A stretch of DNA of 46,541 nucleotides, taken from the NCBI GenBank assembly GCA_963575745.1, contig CAUYUJ010007476.1, forward strand, positions 1-46,541, in the 5' to 3' direction. Below, piece after piece: positions 1 to 11,289 of the stretch. The stretch is from Prorocentrum cordatum. Its lineage: Eukaryota; Sar; Dinophyceae; Prorocentrales; Prorocentraceae. Positions within the stretch are counted from its first letter, which is position 1. Every line of letters starts with the position of its first letter. The position numbers and the translations under genes were made by a program. Below the pieces are notes generated by a model. The model was not told the DNA's origin. It ran no database searches and was given only the letters and a program-made list of their open reading frames with translations.

Positions 1-315
1 TTGTTGTTGAACATTATTACTTCTAAAGAATAATTATTGTTGGGGCCCCTGGTGCGCGACCCCCCCGCCGCGCCTAGGCCGCAGCCTCATTTTCATCATT
101 TTCGTGAGGAAGTCTCAGGCAAAACGGGTTGGTTCGGATCCGGTTGTGTTGTTGTTGGTGGTTGTTGTTGAACATTATTACTTCTAAAGAATAATTATTG
201 TTGGGGCCCCTAGTGCACGACCCCCCCGCCGCGCCTAGGCCGCAACCACGTTTCCATCATTTTCGTGAAGAAGTCTCAGGCAAAACAGGTTGGTCCGGAT
301 CCGGTTGTTTTGTAC
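1..315. repeat. 161-bp tandem repeat, two copies
   Basis: Two units follow each other with a period of 161 bp (starts at 1 and 162). Each opens with TTGTTGTTGAACATTATTAC and continues through a GGGGCCCC block, a run of seven Cs, a CGCCTAGGCCGC block and a TCCGGATCCGGTTGT-like end. A few substitutions separate the copies. The first copy may extend off the left edge of the window. Confidence 0.85.
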
Positions 316-330
316 GGACCCCCCCGCTTT

Positions 331-422
331 CCCTTGCAAAAAATAAGCTAAAGTGGACATTTCTTGTTCTAACATATCCAAACTTCAAGAATCCCTTGCA
401 AAAAATAAGGTAAAGTGGACAT
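331..422. repeat. 31-bp direct repeat pair
   Basis: CCCTTGCAAAAAATAAG followed by (c/g)TAAAGTGGACATT occurs at 331-361 and again at 393-422, 62 bp apart. There is one internal difference. No coding sense was found. Confidence 0.8.
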
Positions 423-935
423 TCGCGCGCGCAAGACGAAATCCTTCCAAAACCTTAGTTTTCGTAGCGATTTTAACATAAAAACATCAAAAAGCCAATG
501 GTTTTTCAAAAAAAAAATGTCAAAATTTCATCCCGCGCGCTCTTGCGGATTCGTAGGAAACCCAACACTTTTTAAACATTTCTGTCAAACGGGCTTTTGC
601 GAGCAACTTTTTCGAACTTCTGCACAACGGTTGCGCACCTGCCAGGGCCATCATCCCTGTCAAATAATACCATGCGGGACACATTCGTTTTTTCTTCGCG
701 CGCGCACGCCGTCGTCGTCGGCCGCGGGGCCCTGAATAGTAGCCACGGTCGTCCGCATGCCACGAAGTGAAGTGTCCGAACGTCATAGGGCGGGAAGCTG
801 GGTGTGGGTGGTGGCGAAGAGTCGTTTGGAAAATTTGGTAGAGCTTGAACCGGCCCCCCCACAAAGTGGGGGTATTGCCCGCCTCCTATGAAAACCCTGG
901 CACTGGTGAGAACTGAGTGTCCCCACGTGCTAGTA

Positions 936-936
<1 letters not shown>
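423..936. other. unassigned spacer
   Basis: Mixed-composition DNA with no recognised gene. A 114-residue minus-strand frame (864-520) has no motif I know and is rich in Arg/Lys from a CG-rich stretch. I leave it uncalled. Confidence 0.4.
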
Positions 937-989
<53 letters not shown>

Positions 990-990
990 G
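937..990. repeat. (TTG)n microsatellite
   Basis: About 18 uninterrupted TTG units. On the minus strand it reads as poly-Gln or poly-Asn, which produces short spurious frames. It is followed by 991-1152, which holds no recognisable feature. Confidence 0.95.
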
Positions 991-1152
991 AGTTTTAATT
1001 TCTGAAGAAAATATTGTTGACCCCCCCCCGTCCGGTGCACATTGCTTTTTCGATTGAAGTGCCCTTCCCGGGGCTTGCACCTTGTTTTTTTATCAGGGAA
1101 GGTCTTGAGGGTCAAGTTGCGTTGTTGGCCCCCGGTCTACAACAACAACAAC

Positions 1153-1385
1153 GGTTCCCGTTTGATACTTCCCCACAGTTAATTGAAGAATCGCGCTCGC
1201 GCTTGGGACTTCCTTGCAATTTACCACCGGATCGCGGCTCCCGCTTTGATACTTCCTTACAATTTATTGAAGAATCGCGCTCTCGCTTGGGACTTCCTCG
1301 CGCACTGAATCGCGGCTCCCGCCTGATACTTCCTCGCAATTTATTCAGATGCCGCTCCTCGACACCCAGGAATCGCGCTCCCGCT
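1153..1385. repeat. ~80-bp tandem repeat, left block
   Basis: About three imperfect units built from the segments TTGATACTTCC, AATTTATTGAAGAATCGCGC, TCGCTTGGGACTTCC and CGGATCGCGGCTCCCGC. The same units reappear at 2245-2415. The array therefore seems to have been split by the GTGGCCCC minisatellite lying between the two blocks. Confidence 0.8.
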
Positions 1386-1499
1386 ACATTTGCCTGGTGG
1401 TTCAAGCAGAATTTACGCTTCAACGACCCACCCGCTCGACCCGCCCGTCTGGGCCTGCCCACCCGACCTGCCCGTTAGGGACTGCAGTCGCCGCTCGCT

Positions 1500-2240
1500 G
1501 CCCTTCGCCCGCCTTCGATGCCCCTCGCTGCCCGTACTGGTTCCGCGGTCGCCTTCGCTCGCTGCCCTTCGTGGCCCCGTTGCTGCCCTCAGTGGCCCCG
1601 TCGCTGCCCACTGTGGCCCCACATTATATGCCCTTCGTGGCCCCCGCTCGCAGTCGCCTGTCGTGGCCCCATACGCATGCGTTTCGTCGCCTCGCTGTCG
1701 CCCTTCGTGGCCCCTTTGCTGCCCTCAGTGGCACCGCTGTCGCCCTTTGTGGCCCCATATACGTATGCCCTTCGTGGCCCCCGCTCGTTCGCGCCCGTCG
1801 TGGCCCCATATGCATGCCCTTCGTGGCCCCGCTGTCGCCCTTCGTGGCCCCCTCTCTGCCCTTCGTGGCCCTGTTTCTGCCCTCAGCGGCCCCGTCGCTG
1901 CCCTCTGTGGCCTCGGATTAATTGCCCTTCGTGGCCCCCGCTCGCTCGCGCCCTTCGTGGTTCCATCCGCATGCGTTTCGTCGCCCCGCTGTCGCCATTC
2001 GTGGCCCTCTCGCTGCCCTTCGTGGCCCCGCTGTCGCCTTTTCTGGCCCCATATATGTATGCCCTTCGTGGCCCCCGCTCGTTCGCGCCCGTCGTGGCCC
2101 CATATGCATACCGTTCGTGGCCCCGCTGTCGCTCTTCGTGGCCCCGTTCTGCCCTCAGCGGCTCCGTCGCTGCCCTCTGCGGCCCCCTATACGTATGCCC
2201 TTTGGGGCCCCAGCTCGTTCGCGCCCGTCGTGGCCCGCGC
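1500..2240. repeat. CGTGGCCCC minisatellite with ~137-bp higher-order unit
   Basis: Short GC-rich modules (CTGCCCTTCGTGGCCCC, GCTGTCGCC) are organised into a larger repeat marked by TATGCCCTTCGTGGCCCC plus CGCTCGTTCGCGCCCGTCGTGG. The marker occurs near 1627, 1764, 1920, 2058 and 2194, so spacings are 137, 156, 138 and 136 bp. The unit length is not a multiple of three and stops are rare. All three plus frames therefore stay open for hundreds of codons without being genes. Confidence 0.85.
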
Positions 2241-2244
2241 CAAC

Positions 2245-2415
2245 AACGGCTCCCGCCTGATACTTCCTTACACTTCATTGAAGACTCGCGCTCTCGCTCG
2301 GGACTTCCTCGCAACTTACCACCGGATCGCGGCTCCCGCCTGATACCTCCTCGCAGTTTATTGGAGAATCGCGCTCTCGCTTTGGACTTCCTCGCAACCA
2401 TACGCATGCTGAATC
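2245..2415. repeat. ~80-bp tandem repeat, right block
   Basis: Two more units of the family at 1153-1385: a GGCTCCCGCCTGATACTTCC-type start, then ATTG(A/G)AGA(A/C)TCGCGCTCTCGC and GGACTTCCTCGCAAC. They lie in the same orientation on the far side of the GTGGCCCC array. Confidence 0.8.
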
Positions 2416-2665
2416 GCTACTCACAGTGCAAATCATCGTCCTCCCTCCTTCTTGCCCCTCCCCTCCCTTCCTCCGATCCCTTCGTCCTCATTCTCCCCCA
2501 TTATCTGTTACCCTTCGTTTTCAAGGGCTTCACCAACCACACGTGGCAGGGAATGAATCTACCCCCCAAAAGGGGGTACGATCGAAGACGAAAAGGGCGG
2601 GTATCCAGGGTTTGGGATATGCACATTGAATGACACGCGAGCAGATAAGAGTGAACAGTCTTAAG
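2416..2665. other. unassigned spacer
   Basis: Pyrimidine-rich then mixed sequence. I see no gene, repeat or motif I can support. Confidence 0.4.
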
Positions 2666-2669
2666 ATAA

Positions 2670-2965
2670 TTGTTGTTGTTGTTGTTGGTGTTGGTGGTGA
2701 TGATGCTGCTGCTGATGATGCTGCTGATGATGATGATGATGATGGTGACGATGATGATGGTGGTGATGATGATGATGATGATGATGAGAAGGAGGAGGAG
2801 GCGGGGGTAGTTGGGATCAGGCAAGCATGATGAGCATGTGGAGTGTGAGGAGGATGTGGAGGGTGAGGAGAAGAAGGAGGAGGACGACGAAATGAAGGAG
2901 GAAGAGGATGGGGAGGGGGAGGGGGCGGAGGAGGAAGAAGGGAGAGGATACCTCCCGGGATATGT
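2670..2965. repeat. compound GTT / GAT / GAG array
   Basis: GTT units pass into GAT/GCT units and then GGAGGA-rich purine sequence on the plus strand. Reading frames here encode only poly-Asp, poly-Glu or poly-Ser and are artefacts of the array. Confidence 0.9.
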
Positions 2966-3172
2966 GCTTTGCTTGTGTATCCTTGGGCGCTTTTCACCGT
3001 GCAGGGGGAGAACGGACCACGGTGCACGCCTTCCGGACTCGCTTCTGTGCACGGTAGCTCGTCTTGCTCTCCCAGACTGGGGCGTCTGAGTCCCGCAGGC
3101 CTTGTATCAGCCTCGTAAAGTCGTTGTGAAGCTTGTCCCGAAGGAAGCACAGCACGTGGCCTGGGGCCTGGG

Positions 3173-3212
3173 TTTAAGTCGGGCCTGTCCCTCTACAGGA
3201 GGAATATTTAAA
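3173..3212. mobile_element. family A foldback element, left end only
   Basis: TTTAAGTCGGGCCTGTCCC, then TCTACAGGAGGAATATTTAA and ACATAG, match the left terminal repeat and the start of the core of the complete family A copies. No right terminal repeat follows before the duplicated block at 3231. It is a half element created or truncated by the segmental duplication. Confidence 0.65.
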
Positions 3213-3347
3213 CATAGTTAAAAATGGTCACGCGTGCAGGGGAGAACGGACCACGGCGCACGCTTTCCCGACTCGTTTCTCTGTGCACGGCAGTTGACGT
3301 CTTTCTCTCCAGGACTGGGGCGGTTGAGGCCTTCACGGGCTTGTATC

Positions 3348-3505
3348 AAGTCATGCCTGTCCCTCTATATGAGGAGTGTTGAAAAATAGTAAATGATTAG
3401 TCTGGGGACGATATTTCTTGCATTTGTAGAACATTTGTTGTGTCATGTTTGGAGTAGTTCTTTTTCTTCGGCGACAATCGGCCTGTAGGGGGACACGCCC
3501 GACCT
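3348..3505. mobile_element. family A foldback/MITE-like element, copy 1
   Basis: A complete copy of about 158 bp. The left end AAGTCATGCCTGTCCCTCTA is the inverse of the right end, which reads CCTGTAGGGGGACACGCCCG then ACCT. The interior carries the shared core AAAATAGT plus AGTCTGGGGACGA. No coding capacity. Other copies are at 20421, 40421, 42314 and 44491. The type is inferred from structure alone, and no clear target-site duplication is visible. Confidence 0.7.
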
Positions 3506-3665
3506 GAGCCTTGTATCAACCTCGTAAGGTCGCTGTGAGGCCTGTCCCGCAGGAACAGCACAGCACATGGCCTGGGCGGCCTGGGTGTGTCGCACGGAGC
3601 GAGGTTCGATTTTGAGCAGCGCCGTGTGATTTGGGAGGGGCTCGAAGTGTGCTCCCAGTTGTCCA

Positions 3666-3779
3666 GTACTCCACCTCCTTCCCCTCCGTCTCCTCCTCCT
3701 CCTCCTCCTTCTCCTCCTCTGCTTCCTCCTCCTCCGCCTCCTCCTCCTCCTCCACCTCCTCCTCCTCCTCCTCCTCCGC
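3666..3779. repeat. (CTC)n array
   Basis: Nearly pure CTC/TCC triplets. Frames through it are poly-Pro or poly-Ser plus and poly-Glu or poly-Arg minus, and are not genes. Confidence 0.95.
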
Positions 3780-4285
3780 GATCTTAGGGATTCCCTCAGT
3801 TTCTGAGGGTGCATACCTAAGATTGGCATCGCCTTTTGGCGTGTCAATTTCAGGGATAGGGATAAGTTCGAGGCTGGTGGGTCGTCTGCGGATGAGTATC
3901 GTCTCCGTTCTCGAAGTTCTGTGCGGCACCCTCGCACTGAGGGCTGTCAGGGCGAGCCCTCTCTGGCCGTAAAAGACATCGAGTCTGGGGCACCGGTCGC
4001 CTGCTTTGCAGTGCAGCGACTCGTCTCCTCTTTTCGCCTGCCTCAGGTGCAAAGCCTACACCAGTCAGCCTCGTGGAAAGCGCCGCGCTGGCAGTGATGA
4101 TCTGGACCGTCTCAAGCGTATCCAAACGGGCCTCAACCCAAAGATCATCGGGGGTTGTGGTGGACATCATCCCACAAAATATCGAGATCGAATGAGAATC
4201 ACAGCCTGGCCTCTCTTTCTCACTCAGATCACCGGTGGGGTGATGTCAACTGAATTAAGCATCCTCCTCGCCCTCATCCACATCC
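3780..4285. other. unassigned unique-looking spacer
   Basis: About 500 bp of balanced composition with no recognised protein, RNA or repeat. Frames on both strands are short and motif-free. Confidence 0.4.
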
Positions 4286-4287
4286 AG

Positions 4288-4333
4288 GAGGAGGAGGAGA
4301 AGGAGGAGGAGGCGGAGGAGGAGGAGGTTGAGG
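4288..4333. repeat. (GAG)n array
   Basis: Short purine triplet array with minor interruptions. Confidence 0.9.
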
Positions 4334-4414
4334 AAACTCTAGGAGAAAAGCGCGTGCGCCCGCCCGTCCCTCGGAATACGACGGCTCGGGAGCACGAGCA
4401 AGAGGGCATGGCCA

Positions 4415-4547
4415 TGCGGTCCACTCGGATTCCTTAGGTCCGCTTGGTGCCTCCCGCGACGGCGCCTCTGGCGCCGCCCCTGGCGCGCTTCGCGGGATCC
4501 GGGGCCCAGGGCCCAGCGCCGCTCCCAGAGATCCGAGTGGACCTCCG
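4415..4547. repeat. short inverted repeat with GC-rich interior
   Basis: GGTCCACTCGGAT at about 4418 is inverted near 4531 as ATCCGAGTGGACC. The interior contains GCGCCTCTGGCGCCGCCCC, which resembles GCGCCTCGGGTGCCGCCCC near 20132. It may be a small foldback element, but the arms are only about 13 bp. Confidence 0.45.
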
Positions 4548-4739
4548 AGCAAGCTGCTTTTTGTGAAGATTTCTCTTCTTCGGGCTAGGGTGTTGCCGTG
4601 GGGAAGCCTCTCATCACGGAAGCTTGGCACCTCTCCGACCACGGGCGCCAGCGACCGCAGCGGGCCTATCTACCACGGTAGTGCCCCGCTCTCCAGTTCG
4701 AGCCGTCGCCGGGATGTCCAGGAGGCGCCGCCGCTGCCG

Positions 4740-4960
4740 CGCCTCCTCCGCCTCCTCCTCCTCCTTCCTTCTCCTTCTCTTCCCTCCTTCTTTCTCCTCC
4801 CTCCTCCTTCTCTCTCCTCCTTCTCCTTCCTCGTCCTCCTCCTCCTCCCTCCTCCTCTTTTCTCCCTATCCTCCTCCTCCTCCTCTTCCTCCTCCTCCTC
4901 CGTTCCTCCTCCTCCTCCCCCTCGTCTTCCTCCTCGTTTCCCTTTGCCTCCTCTCCGCCC
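4740..4960. repeat. CTC/TCC-rich array
   Basis: Imperfect CTC, TTC and TCC triplets over about 220 bp. Strong pyrimidine bias on the plus strand. Confidence 0.9.
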
Positions 4961-5048
4961 TCGGGGTGCCACGCTCCACGGGGGAATGTGCGGATGTCCA
5001 CGGCCCGAGGCTCGCCGTCGTGCCTCCTGGTCCGCCGCCGCCCCCACC

Positions 5049-5220
5049 TCTCCCATCCCCTGTCGCTGTCACCCCTCGCCTCCCCTCGCCTCCCCTCGCC
5101 TCCCCTCTCCCACCCCTCGCCTCCCCTCGCCTCCCCTCGCCTCCCCTCGCCTCCCCTCGCCTCCCCTCGCCTCCCCTCTCCCTCTCCCATCCCTGTCGCT
5201 GTCACCCCTGGCCTCCCCTC
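5049..5220. repeat. (GCCTCCCCTC)n decamer array
   Basis: About ten units of the decamer GCCTCCCCTC. It is framed by a longer repeated segment, TCTCCCATCCC(C)TGTCGC then TGTCACCCCT, at about 5050 and 5182. The array therefore sits inside a ~132-bp duplication. Confidence 0.85.
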
Positions 5221-5261
5221 GCTCCCCCTCCCATGCCGTCCCCTTCGGGCGACGATAACTA

Positions 5262-5396
5262 TGCGCGTCCACCGATCGTGGCCAGGCCCACCCTCGGCCC
5301 AGGATCGGTGCACGTATGCCTTCCTGGCCGAGGCAGGAGGGTGTATGCAGTGATCCTGGGCTCAGGTTGGGCCTGGCCAGGATCGGTGTATGTGCA
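5262..5396. mobile_element. foldback element with ~51-bp arms
   Basis: The left arm at 5262-5312 contains CCACCGATCGTGGCCAGGCC. The reverse complement of the right arm (5346-5396) matches it at nearly every position across about 51 bp, with a ~33-bp loop. Each arm is itself bounded by CACCGATC and GATCGGTG-type ends, so the hairpin is nested. There is no coding content. MITE-like by structure only. Confidence 0.65.
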
Positions 5397-5410
5397 GAGT
5401 TCTCTTTCCT

Positions 5411-5585
5411 CTCCCCCTCCTCCTCCTCCTCCTCCTCCTCCTCCTCCTCCTCCTCCTCCTCCTCCTCCTCCTCCTCCTTCCTCCGCCTCCTCTTTCCTTC
5501 CTCATCTCCTCCTCCTCCTCCTCCTCCTGCTCCTCTCCTCCTCCTCCTCCTCTCCTCCTCCTCCTCCTCCTCCTCCTCCTCCTAC
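5411..5585. repeat. (CTC)n array
   Basis: Long run of CTC triplets with few interruptions. Confidence 0.95.
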
Positions 5586-5661
5586 CCTACCCCTCCCACT
5601 TCTCCTCCCCCCCGCGCCCCATCCCCCCCCCCCGTCGAGCTGCCCCAGAGAGAGAGCGCCG

Positions 5662-5662
5662 T

Positions 5663-5733
<71 letters not shown>
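5662..5733. repeat. (GTC)n array
   Basis: About 24 units of GTC/TCG, passing into degenerate GTC-rich and then very GC-rich sequence up to about 6120. No gene is supported in 5734-6330 despite several long open frames, all of which are low-complexity Arg/Pro/Ser. Confidence 0.95.
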
Positions 5734-6331
5734 TATCGTCGGCGTCGTCGGCGGCGTCGTCGCCGGCGTCGTCGCCGCTGTCGCCGCCGCCGTCGTCGCC
5801 GATGCTCCGGGCTGCCTGCCGGGCCCCCCTCCGCGCCGAGGCCGCGGCCAGCGGGTGCGGGCGCGCAGGCGCAGCTCGAGGCGGCGGCGGCCGGCAGCGC
5901 GTGGGGCGCCTGGGGGAGCTGGCCGGGCGCGGTCGAGGCCGCCCTCGTCCTCGTCCTCGTCGCCGTCGCCGTCGCCGTCGCCTCCTCGCTCCGCCCTCCC
6001 TCCCTCCCGTCGCCCTCGTCCCCCCTCCCTCCTCGCCTCGCCCATTGCCCCCCTCCGTCCACGCGCTTCTCTCCCCTGGAGGCGCGCCGCTCTCCGCCTC
6101 GCTTCTCCCTCCCGCTCCCCCATGCTTCGCGATGTTGTCCTCTTTCTCGAGCTCCTCTCCATGCCTCCTGTTGCTGCTGCCCTTCGCGCAGGCACGGGCC
6201 GACGGGGGGAAGGTCCAGGGCTTTTGCTCTCAGCGAGGGGATGGCCACCCACGCAGCGGAGCATATCGACCACGCGCAGAGGGGGGTACGGTGGGTTCGC
6301 GTCGTGTCGACCGGCGGCGACCCCGCCGCGG

Positions 6332-6423
6332 ACGTTCAAGGTTGAACGCCGCCAGTGGCGCAGAATCGGCCTACGTGGAACGATCGGGCGATGAAAAGCT
6401 GCCGATCGTTCAAGGTTGAACGA
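6332..6423. repeat. paired 15-16-bp palindrome
   Basis: The palindrome (A)CGTTCAAGGTTGAACG occurs at about 6332-6348 and again at about 6405-6421, 73 bp apart, with TCGG(C) and GATC motifs near each. It could be two ends of a small element or a protein-binding palindrome. I cannot say which. Confidence 0.5.
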
Positions 6424-6647
6424 TCCACGCGGTGTCAGGAACCAGCGCCGGGGTCGTCACGACGCGAACCTGCGGTACGGGGAGGGGGGAAGGCTTCTTA
6501 AAATCAGAACGTGAATTACCTACCCCGCTTTCGCTTCCAGGCGAAACCAAGCCATACCACGCGCCTCCTCGTCAAGCGGCCTGACCAGTACAGGCTGCCA
6601 TTTGGCATCGTTTGGTATCTCTTGGAAGCGAGGGTGGTCAAAAGCGG

Positions 6648-7150
6648 GGAGGAGGAGGAGGAGGAGGAGGAGGAGGAGGAGGAGGAGGAGGAGGAGGAGC
6701 GGAGGAGGAGGAGGAGGAGGAGGGGAGAGGAGGAGGAGGAGGAGGGGTAGGTTTGCTTTCCCCCTATAAAAGCAAGGAGGAGGAGGAGCCGTCTGACGCG
6801 CCAGGCCGCAGCGGGTTCGGCCTCGGAGAAGGGCACCGGTGCCAGGCTGCTCGAGCTCCTCGGGCTCGACGGCGGGCCCGCCGAGGCCGCCAGGGGAGGA
6901 GGGGGAGGGGACGGGGAGGGAGGAGGGGGAGGAGGACGAGGAGTAGGAGGGAGATGAGGACGATGAGGAGGAAGGGGGAGGAGGAGGAGGGGGAGGACGA
7001 TGAGTAGGAGGAAAGATGAGGGGGATGAGGGGGAGGAGGGGGATGAGGGGGAGGAGGGGGAGGAGGACGGTGAGTAGGAGGAAGATGAGGACAATGAGGA
7101 GGAAAAGGGGGAGGAGAGGGAGGGAGGACGAGGAGGGAGAGGAGGAGCAG
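6648..7150. repeat. GAG / GGGGGAGGA purine array
   Basis: Purine-only triplets on the plus strand. A less pure middle part (6760-6890) encodes nothing recognisable. Confidence 0.9.
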
Positions 7151-7269
7151 GAAGCCGATGGGGGAGCACTGCGGAGGAATGCGCAGGAGGAGGTGGAGGT
7201 GGAGCGGCAGATCGCGGGGGAGGTCGAGGAAGAGGACGGGGGAAGCAGACGAGACCGCGGAGACCGAGC

Positions 7270-8692
<1,423 letters not shown>

Positions 8693-8774
<82 letters not shown>
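8693..8774. repeat. (ATC)n array, inverted relative to the GAT array
   Basis: About 27 clean ATC units. A pure GAT stretch at about 8537-8599 lies just upstream. The two are reverse complements with about 94 bp between them and could form a long hairpin. Confidence 0.95.
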
Positions 8775-8803
8775 GTGATGCTGATGATAGCTCTCTGGCT
8801 CAG

Positions 8804-10035
8804 GTGCCTGCCTGTTCGAGGGCTTCTCGAGCGCACCTGCGCTCACTGCGGCGGCGGGTGCGGGCCGCCTCTGCGATGGTCGTGGCTGCTCGGGTCGGCT
8901 GGATTCGGCGACGGGTCCTCCAGGGTGCGCATCTTCATGTCTCGACGTGCTGTTCGTCGCTCCCAGGCCGTTCGACGATCAAGTTGGAGCTCATCTCCGA
9001 TGGCATCCGCTGCTCGACCATGTCACAGTCGGTGGCCCTGGAGGCGTTAGCAGGCGTATCGAGGCTGGCTCAACAGCACACTTCTGTGGACCGTGGGCAT
9101 CGTCATAGTGATGGTCGTCAACAGGTGTGTATTTGGCTTTCTTCTCGTTTGGATCGTCCGCCCGAAGCGCGACCTCATGCTGATGATTGGGGTGGCGACG
9201 GAGGGCCCGATGACGATGGTGACGATCGTTCTCGCGGTCGCCGTCGCGGTCGTGTTGACCTTCCTCCCGCCCCTCCTGATCCTTGGCTCGACCCTGGGTG
9301 CGACCCATGGGCTGCGGCTGCGCCTCAAGGCGGTGGCGGTCGTGCATGCAAAGCCCCAAGACGACATGGTGATGGCGATGCGGCACCGCTGGCAGACGGT
9401 ACAGTTGTGCATCTGTTGCCGGAGATTCCGCCTTTCCCGTTCAACAAGGCGGCGCCAGTCTCCTTTCCAGATGTTGCCCACGTTGTGCATCAGGATGCTC
9501 GTGGTGACGATGATAGTGAACAAGAACGTATTGAGCCTGAGCTTCGTTCCCCTGGTGGCTTCGCTAGCGCAGGCGCTTGTGACGCAAATGGTATGCTTGA
9601 TCGTGCTGGTGCGAACATAGAGAAAATCGATGCAATTCTTCGTGAACTTCGTCGCCCTTCTGGTGCCTCTTGTCGTACTCGGCCGCGGCCTCCGCCTATC
9701 TGCGTGGAGGAGCCTGGCGGTGATGGTGACATTCTCTATATCATTTTTTTTCTCGCATACCCGTCGAAGCTTATTGGCAGAGTCGTTCGCCGTTCGTGTC
9801 CTCTATAATCGAGTTCTCCGAATGCGACCCCGATCTGGAAAAGTTCGATGCGTTCGCCGAGTATCCGCGTTGGATGTGGAAGTCCGTCGCTGAGGTTAAT
9901 CCGCACGAGCAGTGCTGGAGCGCCTCCGAACAGAGAGCCCGCGCTGAATGGAATCGTACTCAACATGATGTTCCCGTCGACGCGAATAGCAATATTGACA
10001 ATGACTCGGCCGCTTTCCTCGAGTCCACTTCCTGA
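8804..10035 (+). pseudogene. unrecognised protein gene with one frameshift
   Basis: A 334-codon frame (8804-9808) has more balanced composition than the arrays around it. It contains a Pro/Asp-rich stretch with DPWLDPGCDPWAA, a short charged helix-like segment (EKIDAILRELRRP) and no motif I can name. Just after a run of eight Ts near 9745 the plausible sequence moves to another frame (PVEAYWQSRSPF, FSECDPDLEKFDAF, YPRWMWKSVAEVN) and runs to a stop at 10033-10035. One inserted or lost base would explain this. Paired DPW motifs also occur in the gag-like start at 28246, so a retroelement gag origin is possible. The true start is unknown. Alternatives are two exons or an assembly indel in the T run. 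Confidence 0.4.
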
Positions 10036-10284
10036 CGTCGTGCTGCGATGTGTTCTCGTTGTTCGGCTTGTTCTTCTTCTTAGGTGTCAATGACTCCGTC
10101 GTACCATGCAGCACCTGGTCTGGTTGTTCGGCGGCTCCCTCGGCTTCCCGGGTGTCTATGGCATCTTCGGCGGTGTAGTGTTTCATTTATGGTGCTTTTC
10201 GCTTTCATTCAGTACCCCGTGCGGGGTGGCGGAGTCTCAGAGTATAAATGGCCGAAGAAACCTTGGGGCTCGCAGGGGAAGGAA
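10036..10284. other. spacer after the broken gene
   Basis: No recognisable coding sequence or repeat. GTATAAATGG at about 10240 resembles a TATA box but has no supporting context. Confidence 0.3.
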
Positions 10285-10640
10285 ACAAATGATGCGGATG
10301 ATGACCATGACGATGATGCCGATGCTGGTGCTGGTGAGGAGGAGGAGGAGGAGGAAGAGGAGGATGCTGATGAGGATGATGAGGATCCTGCTATGACGAC
10401 GGTGGGCAACGGTGAGGAGGATGAGAAGGAGGAGGATGTGGAGGAGGATAGAGGAACAGGCGCAGATAGTGAAGGAAGGGCGAGGGGGTGAGGTGGACGG
10501 CGAGGAGGATCTGCGGCAGCCAGGAGCCTTCTCCTCGTCCTCTCCTCGCTCCTCTCCTCCACTGTCCCATCCCGCCCCCCTCCCGTCCGCTATCCTTCGT
10601 CCTCTCTCCTCCCTTCAAGGGTCCCCCACCTCCCACCCAC
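10285..10640. repeat. GAT/GAG array then CTC-rich segment
   Basis: GAT and GAGGAG units up to about 10480, then pyrimidine-rich CTC/TCC sequence to about 10640. Purine-rich and pyrimidine-rich halves lie close together in opposite sense. Confidence 0.8.
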
Positions 10641-11267
10641 CCACGTGTTGGTGCGCCAAGAGCATTCAGTCAACTCGCATAGTAAGGTTGAGCGAGTTTC
10701 CAAGGCTTCCCTTGCATCCTTCCCCTGCGGTCCACTCTTGGCCGCTGTCGTTGGCCACTGCCCGCTTTCAAAGTTCGACATGGCCTTCCAAGGCCCTTGC
10801 GTCCTTGTCGCGAGTCCTTGTTGTACGGATCGGTGGCGCCCACCCACAGTTTGTAGCGTCAGAAGCAAACGCGTGCTGACCACCATGGTAGCTCCGAGGT
10901 GAGAGCCCCCGTGCTCAGCTCCTGAGCCCACATAGGAACGCCTGCCATTCCTTCATGCATGGCGGAGCCGACCGACTTCGAAGCGGCGACACCATCGGCG
11001 GGATGCTCAAGCCAAGGGGAGCCTTCCGCCGTGCACGTCTGAGCCCGGCAGTGCCAGTCAAAAGAGCATGTGGCATCCCCGGCGGTGCCGACAAAGGGGA
11101 GGGCGGGCGGGGGGTGATGGTAGGCCGAGGGCCGCGTGAGCGCGCAGAGCATCGGTGGGTTGGCGGCGCGGGAGCGGGCGTGTGCACAGGAGGCGTCCAT
11201 GGCGATGACGAGGAGGCGCGGTGGATGACGAGGACAGCTAGGCAGGGTAAAGAGGGATGGGATAGCG
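10641..11267. other. unassigned unique-looking spacer
   Basis: About 600 bp with balanced composition and short frames on both strands. No domain, RNA gene or repeat recognised. Confidence 0.35.
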
Positions 11268-11289
11268 TTTTTTTTTTTTTTTTTTTTTT
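11268..11289. repeat. poly-T run (22 nt)
   Basis: Uninterrupted T homopolymer. The minus-strand view, a poly-A following minus-strand sequence from about 11.6 kb, could mark a retroposed poly-A tail. Nothing upstream on that strand is recognisable. Confidence 0.8.

Larger units (their letters stand above)
2997..3590. repeat. segmental duplication (~234-bp unit)
   Basis: A block starting CGTGCAGGGGGAGAACGGACC at about 2997 is repeated at about 3231. It runs through GTGCACGG and CTTGTATCA into a family A left terminal repeat. The first unit carries a ~75-bp segment (CTTGTATCAGCCTCGTAAAG onwards, ending at CACGTGGCCTGGG) that the second lacks. That segment recurs on its own at 3509-3583. This indicates duplication followed by deletion around a foldback element. 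Confidence 0.7.

Noticed and set aside
520-864. 114-codon minus-strand frame as a small gene
   Set aside because: No motif, Arg-rich centre from CG repeats, and a second frame over the same DNA is equally open.
1500-2240. CRISPR-like spaced repeats
   Set aside because: Units are imperfect, spacers are members of the same repeat, there are no cas genes, and the context is eukaryotic.
1390-2633. Plus-strand frames of 317 and 371 codons
   Set aside because: They lie in the GTGGCCCC higher-order minisatellite, which keeps all frames open. The amino-acid pattern follows the DNA repeat.
5316-6419. Several overlapping open frames over 300 codons on both strands
   Set aside because: They consist of poly-Ser, poly-Pro, poly-Val or poly-Arg from CTC and GTC arrays and overlap each other in all frames. 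They are not genes.
6755-6772. TATA-box promoter (TATAAAAG)
   Set aside because: Single short match beside a GAG array with no gene downstream. Dinoflagellate promoters generally lack a canonical TATA box.
11268-11289. Poly-A tail of a retroposed minus-strand transcript
   Set aside because: No recognisable coding or element sequence precedes it on that strand and no flanking duplication was seen.
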